Assembly (NCBI GenBank): GCA_017619275.1 | Contig: JAFZSR010000016.1 | Coordinates: 1-64,000 of the forward strand | Reading direction: 5' to 3' | DNA: 64,000 nt | Source: Prevotella sp. | GTDB taxonomy: Bacteria > Bacteroidota > Bacteroidia > Bacteroidales > Bacteroidaceae | Part shown: one piece after another, positions 42,638-51,577 of the stretch | How positions within the stretch are numbered: the first letter of the stretch is position 1 | Layout: each line of letters starts with the position of its first letter | Program-made: the position numbers and the translations under genes | Notes under the pieces: model-generated | What the model saw: only the letters and a program-made list of their open reading frames with translations | Database searches by the model: none | What the model was told of the DNA's origin: nothing

Positions 42638-43366
42638 CTAATATAGATATCTGAGGTAGAGATAAATCAAAAGCAGGTGCAATGGATAGAAGATGTAGAA
42701 AAGGTATTTCGACACGTTGCCCTTGATGAATCCACGTTGTTGGTTGTACATGTTGATGGGGATGAAGGCGGCGCCGCCCATCCAATGGATGCCGCTTATC
42801 AGGCAAGTGCCCACGACGGCCTGCAAGATGCGGTTGTGGCGCAGCACATAGAGCATCAGGATGAAGCCGAAGCCAATGCAGCTAAAGTCGGCATTCAAGA
42901 AGATGGATGCGGCCAACAATGTCAAGAGCCACAAGGCCATGCGGCGCTTGTCGGCAGCATAGCGTTCCATGACGCATAGGCCCAGAAAGCCTAGGAATAG
43001 GGTGAAGATGACGTTCTGCCCCGAATGGTGCCACGTGCCCGTGTGGACCAGGTTCCAGGGCAGTTCCGACAACAGGGCGAACACCAGCAGGTTGCGCCCG
43101 TACTTGCGTCGGCTGCGGGTGTGCTGGAATCCCTCCACGATGAGAAAGGCAAAGATGGGGAATGACAGACGGCCGATGAGGCGCAACAGGAAGTAGGGCG
43201 TTATCGCCCTGCTGCCAATGGTGAAATACACTTGGAAGAAGGATTCATCGAGCCGCCAGATGAAATGCGCCAGATGGTCGATGAGCATGGAGACAATGGC
43301 AATCAGCTTGAGCCAACTGCCACTCAGCACCCGCCAGGAGCCAACATTGACTGGGTTGTCATTCAT
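42638..43366 (-). CDS. TraX-family membrane protein
   Basis: The 242-residue polytopic protein carries SGSWLKLIAIVSMLIDHLAH and RLIGRLSFPIFAFLIVEGFQ, the TraX pattern. The founding member acetylates F-pilin, but chromosomal relatives have no known substrate. About eight TM helices are visible. The ATG at 43366 overlaps the prfB stop by 8 nt (ATGAATGA), suggesting coupling; an ATG at 43411 would overlap more of prfB. No conjugation genes are near. Confidence 0.85.
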   Translation of the reverse strand: MNDNPVNVGSWRVLSGSWLKLIAIVSMLIDHLAHFIWRLDESFFQVYFTIGSRAITPYFLLRLIGRLSFPIFAFLIVEGFQHTRSRRKYGRNLLVFALLSELPWNLVHTGTWHHSGQNVIFTLFLGFLGLCVMERYAADKRRMALWLLTLLAASIFLNADFSCIGFGFILMLYVLRHNRILQAVVGTCLISGIHWMGGAAFIPINMYNQQRGFIKGNVSKYLFYIFYPLHLLLIYLYLRYLY

Positions 43367-44477
43367 CTGTGGTGGGAAATTCCATGAGGTAGGCCTTGAT
43401 GAATCCGTCAAGGTCGCCGTTCATCACGGCATCCACGTTGCGTGTCTCATAGTTGGTGCGGTGGTCTTTCACACGCTTGTCGTCGAAGACATAGCTGCGT
43501 ATCTGGCTGCCCCATTCAATCTTCTTCTTACCAGCCTCAATCTTGGCTTGCGCTTCCAGGCGCTTCTTCATGGCGCGGTCGTAGAGCTGGCTCTTCAGCA
43601 GCTTCAGGGCACGCTCCTTGTTCTTGGGCTGGTCGCGGGTCTCGGTGTTCTCGATGAGAATCTCCTCCTGCTCGCCCGTGTCGGGGTCGGTATACCAATA
43701 GCGCAGGCGCACGCCGCTCTCCACCTTGTTCACGTTCTGTCCGCCGGCACCACTGCTGCGGAAGGTATCCCAACTGAGCTTGGCCGGGTCGACGTAGACC
43801 TCGATGGTGTCGTCGACGAGGGGGCTGACGAAGACGCTAGCGAACGAGGTCATGCGCTTGCCTTGGGCGTTGAAGGGGCTCACGCGCACCAGCCGGTGCA
43901 CGCCGTTCTCGCTCTTCAGATAGCCGTAGGCATATTCGCCACCCTCTATTTGCATGGTGACGCTCTTGATGCCGGCGTCGTCGCCGTCGAGGATGTTGGC
44001 AATGGTCACCTTGTAGCCGTGTTGCTCGGCCCAGCGCATATACATGCGCATCAGCATCTGCGCCCAGTCCTGCGCCTCGGTGCCGCCGGCACCGCTGTTG
44101 ATCTTCAGCACGCAGTCCATGGGGTCTTCCTTCTGGCGCAGCATGTTCATCAGCTCCAGCTGCTCAATCGCGGCGATGGCCTGGGCATAGTCGGCGTCCA
44201 CCTCCTGCTCGGTCACCATCTCGTCTTTATAGAAGTCGAAGGCCAGCTGCAACTCGTCGGCTTTCAGGCGAACGTCCTGATAGCCGTCGATCCAGCGCTT
44301 GATGCCGCGCACTTTCTTCATTTGCTCCTCGGCGCGCTTGGGGTCGTCCCAGAAGTCGGGGGCCTGCGTGCGCATCTGTTCCTCTTCCAGCTCCATCTGC
44401 CGCTCATCAATCTTCAAATAACGGTGAAGTTTTTCGGCGCGGTCGAGCACATCTTTCAATTGTTCTTGCGTTATCAT
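43359..44477 (-). CDS. prfB: peptide chain release factor 2, without frameshift site
   Basis: Terminates translation at UGA and UAA. The 372-residue protein has the GGQ motif in RSSGAGGQNVNKVESGVRLR and the SPF stop-recognition tripeptide in VRVSPFNAQGKR. The reading frame is continuous through the region where most bacteria have a programmed +1 shift: here TAT TTG AAG encodes Y-L-K in RYLKIDERQ. RF2 autoregulation by frameshifting is therefore absent. The start at 44477 is only 4 nt after a TACCTTTG box, so the mRNA is predicted to be leaderless. Confidence 0.95.
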   Translation of the reverse strand: MITQEQLKDVLDRAEKLHRYLKIDERQMELEEEQMRTQAPDFWDDPKRAEEQMKKVRGIKRWIDGYQDVRLKADELQLAFDFYKDEMVTEQEVDADYAQAIAAIEQLELMNMLRQKEDPMDCVLKINSGAGGTEAQDWAQMLMRMYMRWAEQHGYKVTIANILDGDDAGIKSVTMQIEGGEYAYGYLKSENGVHRLVRVSPFNAQGKRMTSFASVFVSPLVDDTIEVYVDPAKLSWDTFRSSGAGGQNVNKVESGVRLRYWYTDPDTGEQEEILIENTETRDQPKNKERALKLLKSQLYDRAMKKRLEAQAKIEAGKKKIEWGSQIRSYVFDDKRVKDHRTNYETRNVDAVMNGDLDGFIKAYLMEFPTTDE

Positions 44478-44481
44478 GGTG

Positions 44482-44512
44482 CAAAGGTACGAATAAGCGA
44501 GCGAAAAGCAAA
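44482..44512 (-). promoter_or_regulatory. prfB promoter
   Basis: TTTG (minus strand, 44509-44512), exactly 19 nt, TACCTTTG (44482-44489), then CACC and the ATG. The -33 element lies inside the left arm of a palindrome. Confidence 0.75.
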
Positions 44513-44605
44513 AGAAATAAGTTACTTTTTTCTTTTGCTTTTCCGAGCGAAAGTACCTTCGACCAAAGTCAAAGGTACAAATAAGCGAGTGAAGGACAAA
44601 AGAAA
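44482..44605. repeat. promoter-associated palindromic repeat C, copy 1
   Basis: Order on the plus strand: GGTACGAATAAGCGAGCG, a 14-bp perfect palindrome (44504-44517 with 44529-44542), CCGAGCGAAAGTACCTTCG, a spacer, then a second GGTACAAATAAGCGAGTG. Copy 2 at 56572-56690 has the same flanks but a different stem sequence. Confidence 0.85.
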
Positions 44606-44617
44606 AACGGGTTTTTG

Positions 44618-44648
44618 TTTGCGGTTTCATTTTTTTTGCCTAACTTTG
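44618..44648 (+). promoter_or_regulatory. promoter of aldA
   Basis: TTTG (44618-44621), 19 nt, TAACTTTG (44641-44648). The leader to the ATG at 44695 would be about 40 nt. Confidence 0.7.
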
Positions 44649-44694
44649 TCACGCAATTTTACCATTATTCCCTAAAACAAAAAATCACTATTTT

Positions 44695-46137
44695 ATGAAA
44701 GACCTGAAAATGTACATCAACGGCCAGTTCTGCGAGAGCAGCAGCGGCCAGTGGATTGATGTGTTGAACCCTTCGACCGAGGAAGTCATCTCACGCCAGC
44801 CCGAAGGAACAATTGAAGATGTGAACCGCGCCCTCGACGCAGCCCGCGCCGCCCAGAAGGCTTGGGCGAAGACGCCCGCCATCGAGCGCGCCGGCTATCT
44901 GCTGAAGATTGCCGCTGGCATCAAGGCTCGCGAGCAGGAGTTCACCGAGATCATCATGCGCGAGCAGGGCAAGACACGCACTTGGGCAAGCATCGAGGTG
45001 GGGGCTACCATCGCCTACTTCGAGTATATGGCCACCTTCGCCCGCCACATCGAGGGCGAGATCATTCCCAGCGACCGTCCCAACGAGACCATTCTGCTCA
45101 CGAAGAAGCCCATCGGCGTCGTTGCCGGTATCCTGCCGTGGAACTTCCCGTTCTTCCTCATCGCCCGCAAGGCCGGTGCCGCCCTCATCGCTGGCTGTAC
45201 CATCGTCATCAAGCCCTCGCAGCTCACACCCGAGAACTGCACCGAGTTTGCCAAGGTGGTGGCCGAGACGGGGTTGCCCGCTGGCGTCATCAATATCGTG
45301 ACGGGTAAGGGCAGCGTCATCGGCAACGAGATGGCCGGAAGCCCGAAGATCGACATCGTGAGCGTCACGGGTAGCGTGGCCGCCGGCGAGAGCATCATGG
45401 CAGCCGCCTCGAAGAACATTACCAAGGTGAGCCTGGAGCTGGGTGGAAAGGCGCCCGCCATCGTGATGAAGGATGCCGACCTGGAGCGCGCCGCACAGTG
45501 GATTGTCGACAGCCGCATCGGCAACAACGGTCAGATTTGCAACAACGCCGAGCGCGTCTACGTGCAAAAGGAGGTGAAGGAAGCCTTCACGAAGATTTTG
45601 GTCGACAAGATGAAGGCCGTGAAGGTGGGCGACCCCTGCGCCGACGAGACCGTCGACATGGGCCCATTAGTGGAGGCTCGAGCCCTGGAGAGCGTGACGG
45701 AGAAGGTGAAGCACGCCATCGACCAGGGAGCAAAGCTACTCTGCGGTGGACACCGCGTGGGCGAGAAGGGTTATTTCTATGCCGCCACCGTGCTCGACGG
45801 CTGCCGTCAGGATATGGACATCATCCATGAGGAGACCTTCGGCCCCGTCATCCCGCTGATTGAGTTCGAGACGCTCGACGAGGTGATTGCAATGGCCAAC
45901 GACTGCGAGTATGGCTTGGCCAGCAGTATCTTCACCAAGGACCTGAACGTGGCTGTGAAGGCTTGCCGCGAACTGGAGTTCGGCGAGACCTACATCAACC
46001 GCGAGCACTTCGAGGCCATCCAGGGCTTCCATGCCGGTATGAAGAAGAGCGGCATCGGAGGTGCCGACGGCAAGCACGGCGTGGATGAGTATCTGGTCAC
46101 CCACGTCACCTATCTCGACACGTGGGAAGACATGTAA
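44695..46137 (+). CDS. aldA: lactaldehyde/glycolaldehyde dehydrogenase AldA
   Basis: NAD-dependent oxidation of L-lactaldehyde to lactate, used in fucose and rhamnose breakdown. The 480-residue protein resembles E. coli AldA over its whole length: MYINGQFCESSSGQWIDVLN, GILPWNFPFFLIARK, KVSLELGGKAPAIVM and INREHFEAIQGFHAG. The catalytic Cys is in NNGQICNNAERVYVQK and the general base Glu in LELGG. It stands alone, with a promoter and a terminator of its own. Confidence 0.93.
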   Translation: MKDLKMYINGQFCESSSGQWIDVLNPSTEEVISRQPEGTIEDVNRALDAARAAQKAWAKTPAIERAGYLLKIAAGIKAREQEFTEIIMREQGKTRTWASIEVGATIAYFEYMATFARHIEGEIIPSDRPNETILLTKKPIGVVAGILPWNFPFFLIARKAGAALIAGCTIVIKPSQLTPENCTEFAKVVAETGLPAGVINIVTGKGSVIGNEMAGSPKIDIVSVTGSVAAGESIMAAASKNITKVSLELGGKAPAIVMKDADLERAAQWIVDSRIGNNGQICNNAERVYVQKEVKEAFTKILVDKMKAVKVGDPCADETVDMGPLVEARALESVTEKVKHAIDQGAKLLCGGHRVGEKGYFYAATVLDGCRQDMDIIHEETFGPVIPLIEFETLDEVIAMANDCEYGLASSIFTKDLNVAVKACRELEFGETYINREHFEAIQGFHAGMKKSGIGGADGKHGVDEYLVTHVTYLDTWEDM

Positions 46138-46143
46138 GAAATG

Positions 46144-46178
46144 AAAAGGTGAAAAGGAAATGCCCTTTTCACCTTTTT
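46144..46178 (+). terminator. terminator after aldA
   Basis: AAAAGGTGAAAAGG (46144-46157) pairs with CCTTTTCACCTTTT (46164-46177). It sits between convergent aldA and rubrerythrin. Confidence 0.85.
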
Positions 46179-46183
46179 CTTTG

Positions 46184-46726
46184 TTAATAATTCTCGGCTT
46201 TCACTTGGAAGTAGCTCTGCGGATGGTCGCAGACGGGGCACACCTCGGGGGCTTTCTTGCCGATGACGATGTGGCCGCAGTTGGAGCATTGCCAGATGAC
46301 GTCGCCGTCCTTTGAGAACACACGCTCCTTGAGCACGTTGTCGAGCAACTTGCGGTAGCGCTCCTCGTGGGCCTTCTCGATGGCGGCCACGCCCTCAAAC
46401 TTCTCGGCAATCTCGTCGAAGCCCTCCTCGCGGGCCTCGCGGGCCATGCGAGCATACATGTCGGTCCACTCGAAGTTTTCGCCACCGGCAGCAGCCTCCA
46501 GGTTAGCGGCCGTGTCCTTGATGGCACCGCCTTCAAGCAGCTTGAACCACATCTTGGCGTGCTCCTTCTCGTTGGCTGCCGTCTCCTCGAAGATGGCGGC
46601 TATCTGTACATAGCCGTCTTTCTTGGCTTTCGAAGCCCAGTAGGTGTACTTGTTGCGGGCCATTGACTCTCCTGCAAATGCCTCTTGCAGATTCTTCTCG
46701 GTTTTTGTTCCTTTTAGTTCTTTCAT
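46184..46726 (-). CDS. rbr: rubrerythrin
   Basis: Peroxide-reducing non-haem iron protein of the oxidative stress response in anaerobes. The 180-residue protein has a ferritin-like diiron domain with [35 protein letters not shown] and [17 protein letters not shown]-terminal rubredoxin domain follows: [10 protein letters not shown] and [15 protein letters not shown]. The ATG at 46726 is favoured over one 9 nt upstream because [13 protein letters not shown] is the usual start. Confidence 0.96.
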   Translation of the reverse strand: MKELKGTKTEKNLQEAFAGESMARNKYTYWASKAKKDGYVQIAAIFEETAANEKEHAKMWFKLLEGGAIKDTAANLEAAAGGENFEWTDMYARMAREAREEGFDEIAEKFEGVAAIEKAHEERYRKLLDNVLKERVFSKDGDVIWQCSNCGHIVIGKKAPEVCPVCDHPQSYFQVKAENY

Positions 46727-46768
46727 AATTGTCATTGTTATTAGTGTTAAACCATATTGTAAAATAAT

Positions 46769-47992
46769 CTATTCTTCTCTTAATCTCCTTTTGTCGTGCA
46801 GCTCGGCGGTGGCAGTGAAGAAGGCGTCGCCGCTGCTGTTTACGGCGGTCTCTACCGAGTCTTGCACCACGCCGATGATGAATCCCACGGCGACGGCTTG
46901 CATGGCCAAGTCGTTGCCGATGCCAAAGAGCGAGCACGCCATGGGCACCAGCAGCAGCGAGCCGCCAGCCACGCCCGAGGCACCACAAGCCCCCAGCGTG
47001 GAGATGATGCTGAGCACCACGGCGGTGGGTAGGCTCACACTGACGCCCACGGTGTTGGCCACCGCCAGCGACAGCACGGTGATGGTGACGGCGGCACCGT
47101 TCATGTTGATGGTGCAGCCCAGGGGGATGCTCACGCTGTAGAAGTCCTCGTCGAGGCCCAACCGCTTGCACAACGCCATGTTCACGGGGATGTTGGCTGC
47201 CGAGGAGCGGGTGAAGAAGGCGTTCAAGCCGCTCTCCTTCAGACACTGCCATAGCAGCGGATAGGGGTTGCGGCGTATGTAGAGATAGGCGATGAAGGGA
47301 TTCACCACCAAGGCCACCAGGGCCATGCAACCCACGAGAAGGAGCAACAGACGCCCATAGTTGGTGAAAATCTCCAGTCCGCTTTCGGAGACCGACGAGA
47401 ATACCAGACCCATGATGCCGAAAGGCGCGAACTGGATGACCCATCTGACGACGAGCGACACCACCTCGGCCAGGTCGCTCATCAAGCGGATGGTGGTCTC
47501 GCTGGCGCACAGCTTCATGGCCAGTCCCACGATGATAGCCCAGAAGAGGATGCCGATGTAGTTGGCCGAGCTCACAGAGTGGAGCGGATTGGACACGAGG
47601 TTGGTGAGTAGCGTGGTGAAGATGTCGCCTAGCGCACTGGGGGCCTCACCGGTAGCCATTTCGGAGAGTCGGATGGTGACAGGGAAGGAGAAGCTGGCCA
47701 CCACCGCCACCAGGGCAGCGCAGAAAGTGGTGAGCAGATAGAGGGTGACGACGGTGCGAAAACGGCTGCCCAGCCCGCCGTGGGCACGGGCGATGCTGGC
47801 GCACACCAGCACGGCCACCAACACGGGGGCGATGGCCTTCAGCGCGCTGACAAACACCTTCCCCAGCAGGCCGATGATGCTCAGATGGGGCACGCACAGC
47901 CCCAGCACGGCACCGATCACCAGGCCGCAGAGTATGCGCAGCACCAAGCTAGTGCTGCTCCATCGCTTCAGTATCTGTGTGAGTGTTTTCAT
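46769..47992 (-). CDS. sstT: serine/threonine:Na+ symporter
   Basis: Inner-membrane transporter of the dicarboxylate/amino acid:cation family. The 407-residue protein has the family pattern near the helical hairpins: NAFFTRSSAANIPVNMALCK, CTINMNGAAVTITVLSLAVA, and GACGASGVAGGSLLLVPMAC. The last two are close to SstT sequences rather than GltP. It is the fourth gene of the ung operon, 15 nt after the metallophosphoesterase gene. Confidence 0.92.
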   Translation of the reverse strand: MKTLTQILKRWSSTSLVLRILCGLVIGAVLGLCVPHLSIIGLLGKVFVSALKAIAPVLVAVLVCASIARAHGGLGSRFRTVVTLYLLTTFCAALVAVVASFSFPVTIRLSEMATGEAPSALGDIFTTLLTNLVSNPLHSVSSANYIGILFWAIIVGLAMKLCASETTIRLMSDLAEVVSLVVRWVIQFAPFGIMGLVFSSVSESGLEIFTNYGRLLLLLVGCMALVALVVNPFIAYLYIRRNPYPLLWQCLKESGLNAFFTRSSAANIPVNMALCKRLGLDEDFYSVSIPLGCTINMNGAAVTITVLSLAVANTVGVSVSLPTAVVLSIISTLGACGASGVAGGSLLLVPMACSLFGIGNDLAMQAVAVGFIIGVVQDSVETAVNSSGDAFFTATAELHDKRRLREE

Positions 47993-48007
47993 GTCTTTCC
48001 GTAGTTG

Positions 48008-49177
48008 TCAGAATTGTGTCTGCACCACCTCTTTCACTCCCTCTCCGCGCTTCATCAGCACGACGAAGGCATTGTTATGCTGCGAGTTGTTGCCGGGAGC
48101 GGCCACGGTGTAGTCGTGCACCACACAGCCGCTGCGGGTGGTGTGGGCGTAGTGGGCATTGTAAAAGCGGTGATAGTGGCCCGAGAAGTGCTGCACCTGG
48201 CCGTCAACCTTGCCCGCAGCCTTCGCCATGATGGCCGCGAGTGGGTTTTTCTTCAGGGTGTTGGCCTGATGAGCATCGTTATAGGGGATGCCGGCGGTGG
48301 CGGAACCATAGGCCGAAGGGTCGGAAGAGGGAATATAGAGGCCCTTGTCGTTTTGGTCGAGCCACCAGCGGTTGCAGTCGCTGCCAGCCAGCCAGGGGAA
48401 GTGCTGCATCCATACCGAGGGCTCGCTGGCGTGGCTCTCCACAAAGGCGTCGAGGGCGGCGATGACACCGTCGGGGGCGTAGTAGGTGGTGCTGCTGAAG
48501 AGGGTGGGGGCCTTGTACAGTTTCTGGAACCAGTAGGTGTGGGCGCAATAGAAGCGCACGCCTTTGAACTTGAAGGTGAACGGCATGGACTGGAAGCAGC
48601 TGCTCTTCGACGCGTCGGTCAGATAGTGTATGTCCTCGTCGAAGACGCCCGCACGGTTCCAGTGCTCGTTGTTGGCAGTGACGGCCTGCAGGGTCTTGGC
48701 ATCGGCGTTGGCACCGCTGAGGGTCACCCCCTTGTCGGGGTGGTCGCCCGTCCAGTAGTCGGGACTCAGGTCGTGGTTGCCAGCGATGAAGATGAAGGGA
48801 ATGCCGGCAGCCTTGGCCACCTCGGCTGTACAGTTAAGGAAGTTGGTGTGCGTGCCGTTGCTGCCATCGTCGCCCTTGTCGCGGTCGATGTCGCCCAAGC
48901 AGAAGATGATGCTCGTCTTCGGCACCAGGTCGGGCGCAGCCTTGAAGGTCACTTTCTTCGTGCCATCCTTGCCCATGGAGAGGATGCGCTGCATGATGGC
49001 CTTCATGTCGGCGGCGGAGGTGCCGTCGTGGCCGCTGCCCTGGTTGATGTGGCAGTCGGAGATGAACACGGCGCAGAACCAAGCGTCGTCTTTGGGGGAC
49101 GATGCGGTTTGGGCAAACGTCGTCGCCGTCCAAAGCAACGCAAAAAGGGAAAAAAGCTTCCTGGTCATACGGCTCAT
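48008..49177 (-). CDS. secreted metallophosphoesterase
   Basis: The 389-residue protein has a signal peptide (MTRKLFSLFALLWTATTFAQ from the second Met). Calcineurin-like metal motifs occur in order: ISDCHINQG (D-x-H), CLGDIDRDKGDD (GD), AGNHDLSP (GNH[DE]), a single H in QHFPW, and FSGHYHRFY (GHxH). It probably acts on a phosphoester outside the cytoplasm; substrate unknown. The ATG at 49177 or 9 nt downstream could be used. It lies within the ung-sstT operon. Confidence 0.85.
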   Translation of the reverse strand: MSRMTRKLFSLFALLWTATTFAQTASSPKDDAWFCAVFISDCHINQGSGHDGTSAADMKAIMQRILSMGKDGTKKVTFKAAPDLVPKTSIIFCLGDIDRDKGDDGSNGTHTNFLNCTAEVAKAAGIPFIFIAGNHDLSPDYWTGDHPDKGVTLSGANADAKTLQAVTANNEHWNRAGVFDEDIHYLTDASKSSCFQSMPFTFKFKGVRFYCAHTYWFQKLYKAPTLFSSTTYYAPDGVIAALDAFVESHASEPSVWMQHFPWLAGSDCNRWWLDQNDKGLYIPSSDPSAYGSATAGIPYNDAHQANTLKKNPLAAIMAKAAGKVDGQVQHFSGHYHRFYNAHYAHTTRSGCVVHDYTVAAPGNNSQHNNAFVVLMKRGEGVKEVVQTQF

Positions 49178-49190
49178 CTGTTCAGTCCCC

Positions 49191-50402
49191 TCATTTTTTC
49201 ATCAGACGGTTGATGGCTCGGTCGAGGCGCTCAGTAGGCTCTATGATGTTGTAGTCTTTCCAGAAGGTGGAGTCGCGGAAATAGTCAACCTTGTCGAAGA
49301 AGGCATCGCGCTGGTCGAAGGAGTCGCGCCCCTTGATGGGCACGGCATCGGGGCCGTCGGTGTGGCTGGTGACTACCATTTCGCAACAGGCGTAGAAGGA
49401 GGTGGCGAAAAGGCGGCGACGCCAGTCGCAGTTGAAGCGGAAGGTGGTGCGCACGTAGCTGATGCGGCTGACGCCTTGCTCCTGTCGATAGTCTACCAAC
49501 AGTGACAGTTCCTTCGGGCGGAAACGCACGCCGGCAGGCTTTTTCACCAGCATCAGGTTGGTGGCCTTGTCGCGGTCGCTGACGTCGAGTGTCAGCTCGG
49601 CGCGTGTGAAGGCCAGCGTCTCACGGTCGATGTAGAGCCGCCCATGATAGAGGGCATAGGGCATGCTGCGTTGCGGATGGATGGCCACCACCAATTGCTC
49701 GCGGTCGGCGATGGTGGTGGGCGTTTCCATCGTCATGCTGTAGCAGTCTAAATCCTCTGGGTTCAGCAGGAAGTCGAGGTTCTTCACCAAGTCGAGTTGC
49801 ACGGAAGCGACGGGGCCTCCCATCACCTTGATACTCAGCGTGTCGCCGCTGCGGGGACTCAGCAGTCGACGCCCCTTGCGGATGGCCACGCGGTCGCGGC
49901 CTACGCCCCTGCCGTAGGGCGACTTGTACATATCCACCACGCCCTCGGCCACCATAATGTGGTGCTGGCGTTTCATGGCTGTCTCGCGATAGAAACAGTG
50001 CAACAGTTCGGGCTGACGGCTGTAGTTTTCGGTGATTTTCTCGATGGCCTTGGCCACCAGCTCGCGTGGGTCGTAAGCAACCACGAGCACCTCGCTCAAC
50101 TGTATGGTAGTGGGCTGCAGCCTTACGCGCAACTGCTCCTTCGACGTGTTGCCGATGGCGATGCGCTGTGAGCGATAGCCCACATGGGTCACGGTGATGT
50201 AGTCGGGGGTCGAGTCGGTCTTCAGCACGAAGTAGCCGTCGTCGTTGGTCACCACGCTGTGCCCGGCCCCGCTGACGCTGGCCCCTGCCACGGCCTGTCC
50301 CGTGGTCTGGTTCACCACGGTGCCGCCCACCTCGCTTCGCTGCTGCGCCATCATCAGGGTGGCCACAAGCAGCAGGATGCAAATAAACGTCGTCCTCCTC
50401 AT
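49191..50402 (-). CDS. secreted protein with carboxypeptidase-like regulatory domain
   Basis: The 403-residue protein starts MRRTTFICILLLVATLMMAQ (signal). A CarboxypepD_reg-like beta-sandwich follows (VGGTVVNQTTGQAVAGASVS, TNDDGYFVLKTDSTPDYITV, HVGYRSQRI). The rest (about 120-403) resembles the periplasmic proteins that accompany such domains in Bacteroidetes, starting AKAIEKITENYSRQPELLHC. It is probably attached to the outer membrane or periplasmic. Function unknown. The ATG at 50402 lies 15 nt after ung. Confidence 0.8.
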   Translation of the reverse strand: MRRTTFICILLLVATLMMAQQRSEVGGTVVNQTTGQAVAGASVSGAGHSVVTNDDGYFVLKTDSTPDYITVTHVGYRSQRIAIGNTSKEQLRVRLQPTTIQLSEVLVVAYDPRELVAKAIEKITENYSRQPELLHCFYRETAMKRQHHIMVAEGVVDMYKSPYGRGVGRDRVAIRKGRRLLSPRSGDTLSIKVMGGPVASVQLDLVKNLDFLLNPEDLDCYSMTMETPTTIADREQLVVAIHPQRSMPYALYHGRLYIDRETLAFTRAELTLDVSDRDKATNLMLVKKPAGVRFRPKELSLLVDYRQEQGVSRISYVRTTFRFNCDWRRRLFATSFYACCEMVVTSHTDGPDAVPIKGRDSFDQRDAFFDKVDYFRDSTFWKDYNIIEPTERLDRAINRLMKK

Positions 50403-50416
50403 ATCGTTCAAAGATA

Positions 50417-51082
50417 TTACCACTCAATGGGCGTCAGCCCGTTTTGCGCAAGATATTGGTTACAGCGAGAGAACTGGTGTTGGCCGAACCATCCACCCCG
50501 ATTGGCCGACAGTGGCGAGGGGTGAACGCTTTGCAGCACCAGGTTTCGGTCTTTCGGAATCATCCAAGCCTTGCTCTGGGCGTATCTGCCCCACAGCATG
50601 TACACCACATGCTGTCGGCTTCGGGCCAGTGCGGCGATGGCGGCATCGGTAAACTCGTGCCATCCCAGCATGGCGTGGCTGTTGGCCTGGTGTGCCCTCA
50701 CGGTGAGCGTGGCATTGAGCAGTAGCACGCCCTGTCGCGCCCATCGCTCCAGATTGCCCGTAGGGGGCGGGGGCGTGCCCAGGTCCATCTCTATCTCCTT
50801 GAAGATGTTGATGAGCGATGGCGGCATTTCTACGCCATCCTGTACCGAGAAGCTCAGCCCGTGGGCCTGGCCCGGCTCATGATAGGGGTCCTGGCCGATG
50901 ATTACCACCTTCACCGCCTCGAAGGGGCACAGGTTGAAAGCGTTGAAGATTTGCCGTCCCGGCGGATAGCAGGGCCCAGCGGTATATTCCTGTCTCACGC
51001 GGTCGGCGAGCTGTGCAAAGTAGGGTTTCTCGAACTCACCTTGCAGTTGCACCTTCCACGATGGCTCTATCTGTACGTTCAT
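50417..51082 (-). CDS. ung: uracil-DNA glycosylase
   Basis: Removes uracil from DNA in base-excision repair. The 221-residue family-1 UDG has VVIIGQDPYHEPGQAHGLSF with the catalytic Asp, GVLLLNATLTVRAHQANSH, LWGRYAQSKAWMI, and the HPSPLSANRGG minor-groove loop with its histidine. It heads a four-gene operon. A promoter is present upstream: TATTTTTG (51126-51133, minus strand) with CAAA on the plus strand at 51153-51156, 19 nt apart. Confidence 0.96.
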   Translation of the reverse strand: MNVQIEPSWKVQLQGEFEKPYFAQLADRVRQEYTAGPCYPPGRQIFNAFNLCPFEAVKVVIIGQDPYHEPGQAHGLSFSVQDGVEMPPSLINIFKEIEMDLGTPPPPTGNLERWARQGVLLLNATLTVRAHQANSHAMLGWHEFTDAAIAALARSRQHVVYMLWGRYAQSKAWMIPKDRNLVLQSVHPSPLSANRGGWFGQHQFSRCNQYLAQNGLTPIEW

Positions 51083-51125
51083 GGCTATGGATTGGCTGTT
51101 TTTGTGGATTTTATTATTCTACCTG

Positions 51126-51156
51126 CAAAAATACGAAATAGCTACCAAACTGCAAA
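51126..51156 (-). promoter_or_regulatory. promoter of the ung operon
   Basis: TTTG (51153-51156), 19 nt, TATTTTTG (51126-51133) on the minus strand. The leader is about 40 nt. Confidence 0.7.
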
Positions 51157-51221
51157 ACAAATTAAGGAAAAAAACATTTTTACCGCCGAGAATGTTGCGC
51201 AGAGAAAGACTTGTCTTTTTG

Positions 51222-51371
51222 TTTGTTTAAACCGCGACGTGGTCTATATAAACCATGACGCAGTTTTTATAGACTACGACGTAGTTTATAAAAACTACGA
51301 CGTGAGCTGAAGAATGTCTGAGTGTCCGAAGCATAAGTATTGGTACAGACAGTTTTTCCCTGGACGCCAAT
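51222..51371 (+). repeat. dispersed repeat B, copy 2
   Basis: Same order as 18306-18456: AAACCGCGACG, TATATAAA, several GACGTAGTTT palindromic units with TATAAAAAC spacers, then GAAGAATGTCT, GCATAAGT and TTTTTCCCTGG. The two copies agree closely over about 150 nt without gaps larger than a few bases. Confidence 0.85.
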
Positions 51372-51442
51372 AATTCTTGTTTAAAGCTTGAAACATTCTT
51401 TCATTAGCGTTTGTTCAGACCCCCATCCCCCTTGCTCGGCGT

Positions 51443-51471
51443 GCCGCTTGCTACCGCAGGGACGTAAGAAC
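51443..51471 (-). repeat. degenerate fragment of repeat F
   Basis: The minus strand matches the first 29 nt of the 46-nt unit at 26 of 29 positions (GTTCTTACGTCCCTGCGGTA and on). The second half of the unit is missing. Confidence 0.75.
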
Positions 51472-51504
51472 TTAGGGGGCTTATCCAACTTTTTTCTCCA
51501 TTCC

Positions 51505-51536
51505 TTTGCTGTTCGCTCGTTTTTTTTGTATTTTTG
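51505..51536 (+). promoter_or_regulatory. promoter of the PEP-binding protein gene
   Basis: TTTG (51505-51508), 20 nt, TATTTTTG (51529-51536). Confidence 0.65.
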
Positions 51537-51577
51537 CAAGCGCAAAAGCAAAATACGCTTTTGCTGGAAGATTTTAG

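Larger units (their letters stand above)
51083..51577. other. divergent intergenic region ung / PEP-binding protein
   Basis: Contains the ung promoter, repeat B copy 2 (51222-51371), a degenerate repeat F fragment (51443-51471) and the promoter of the plus-strand gene. No coding sequence is visible. Confidence 0.7.
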
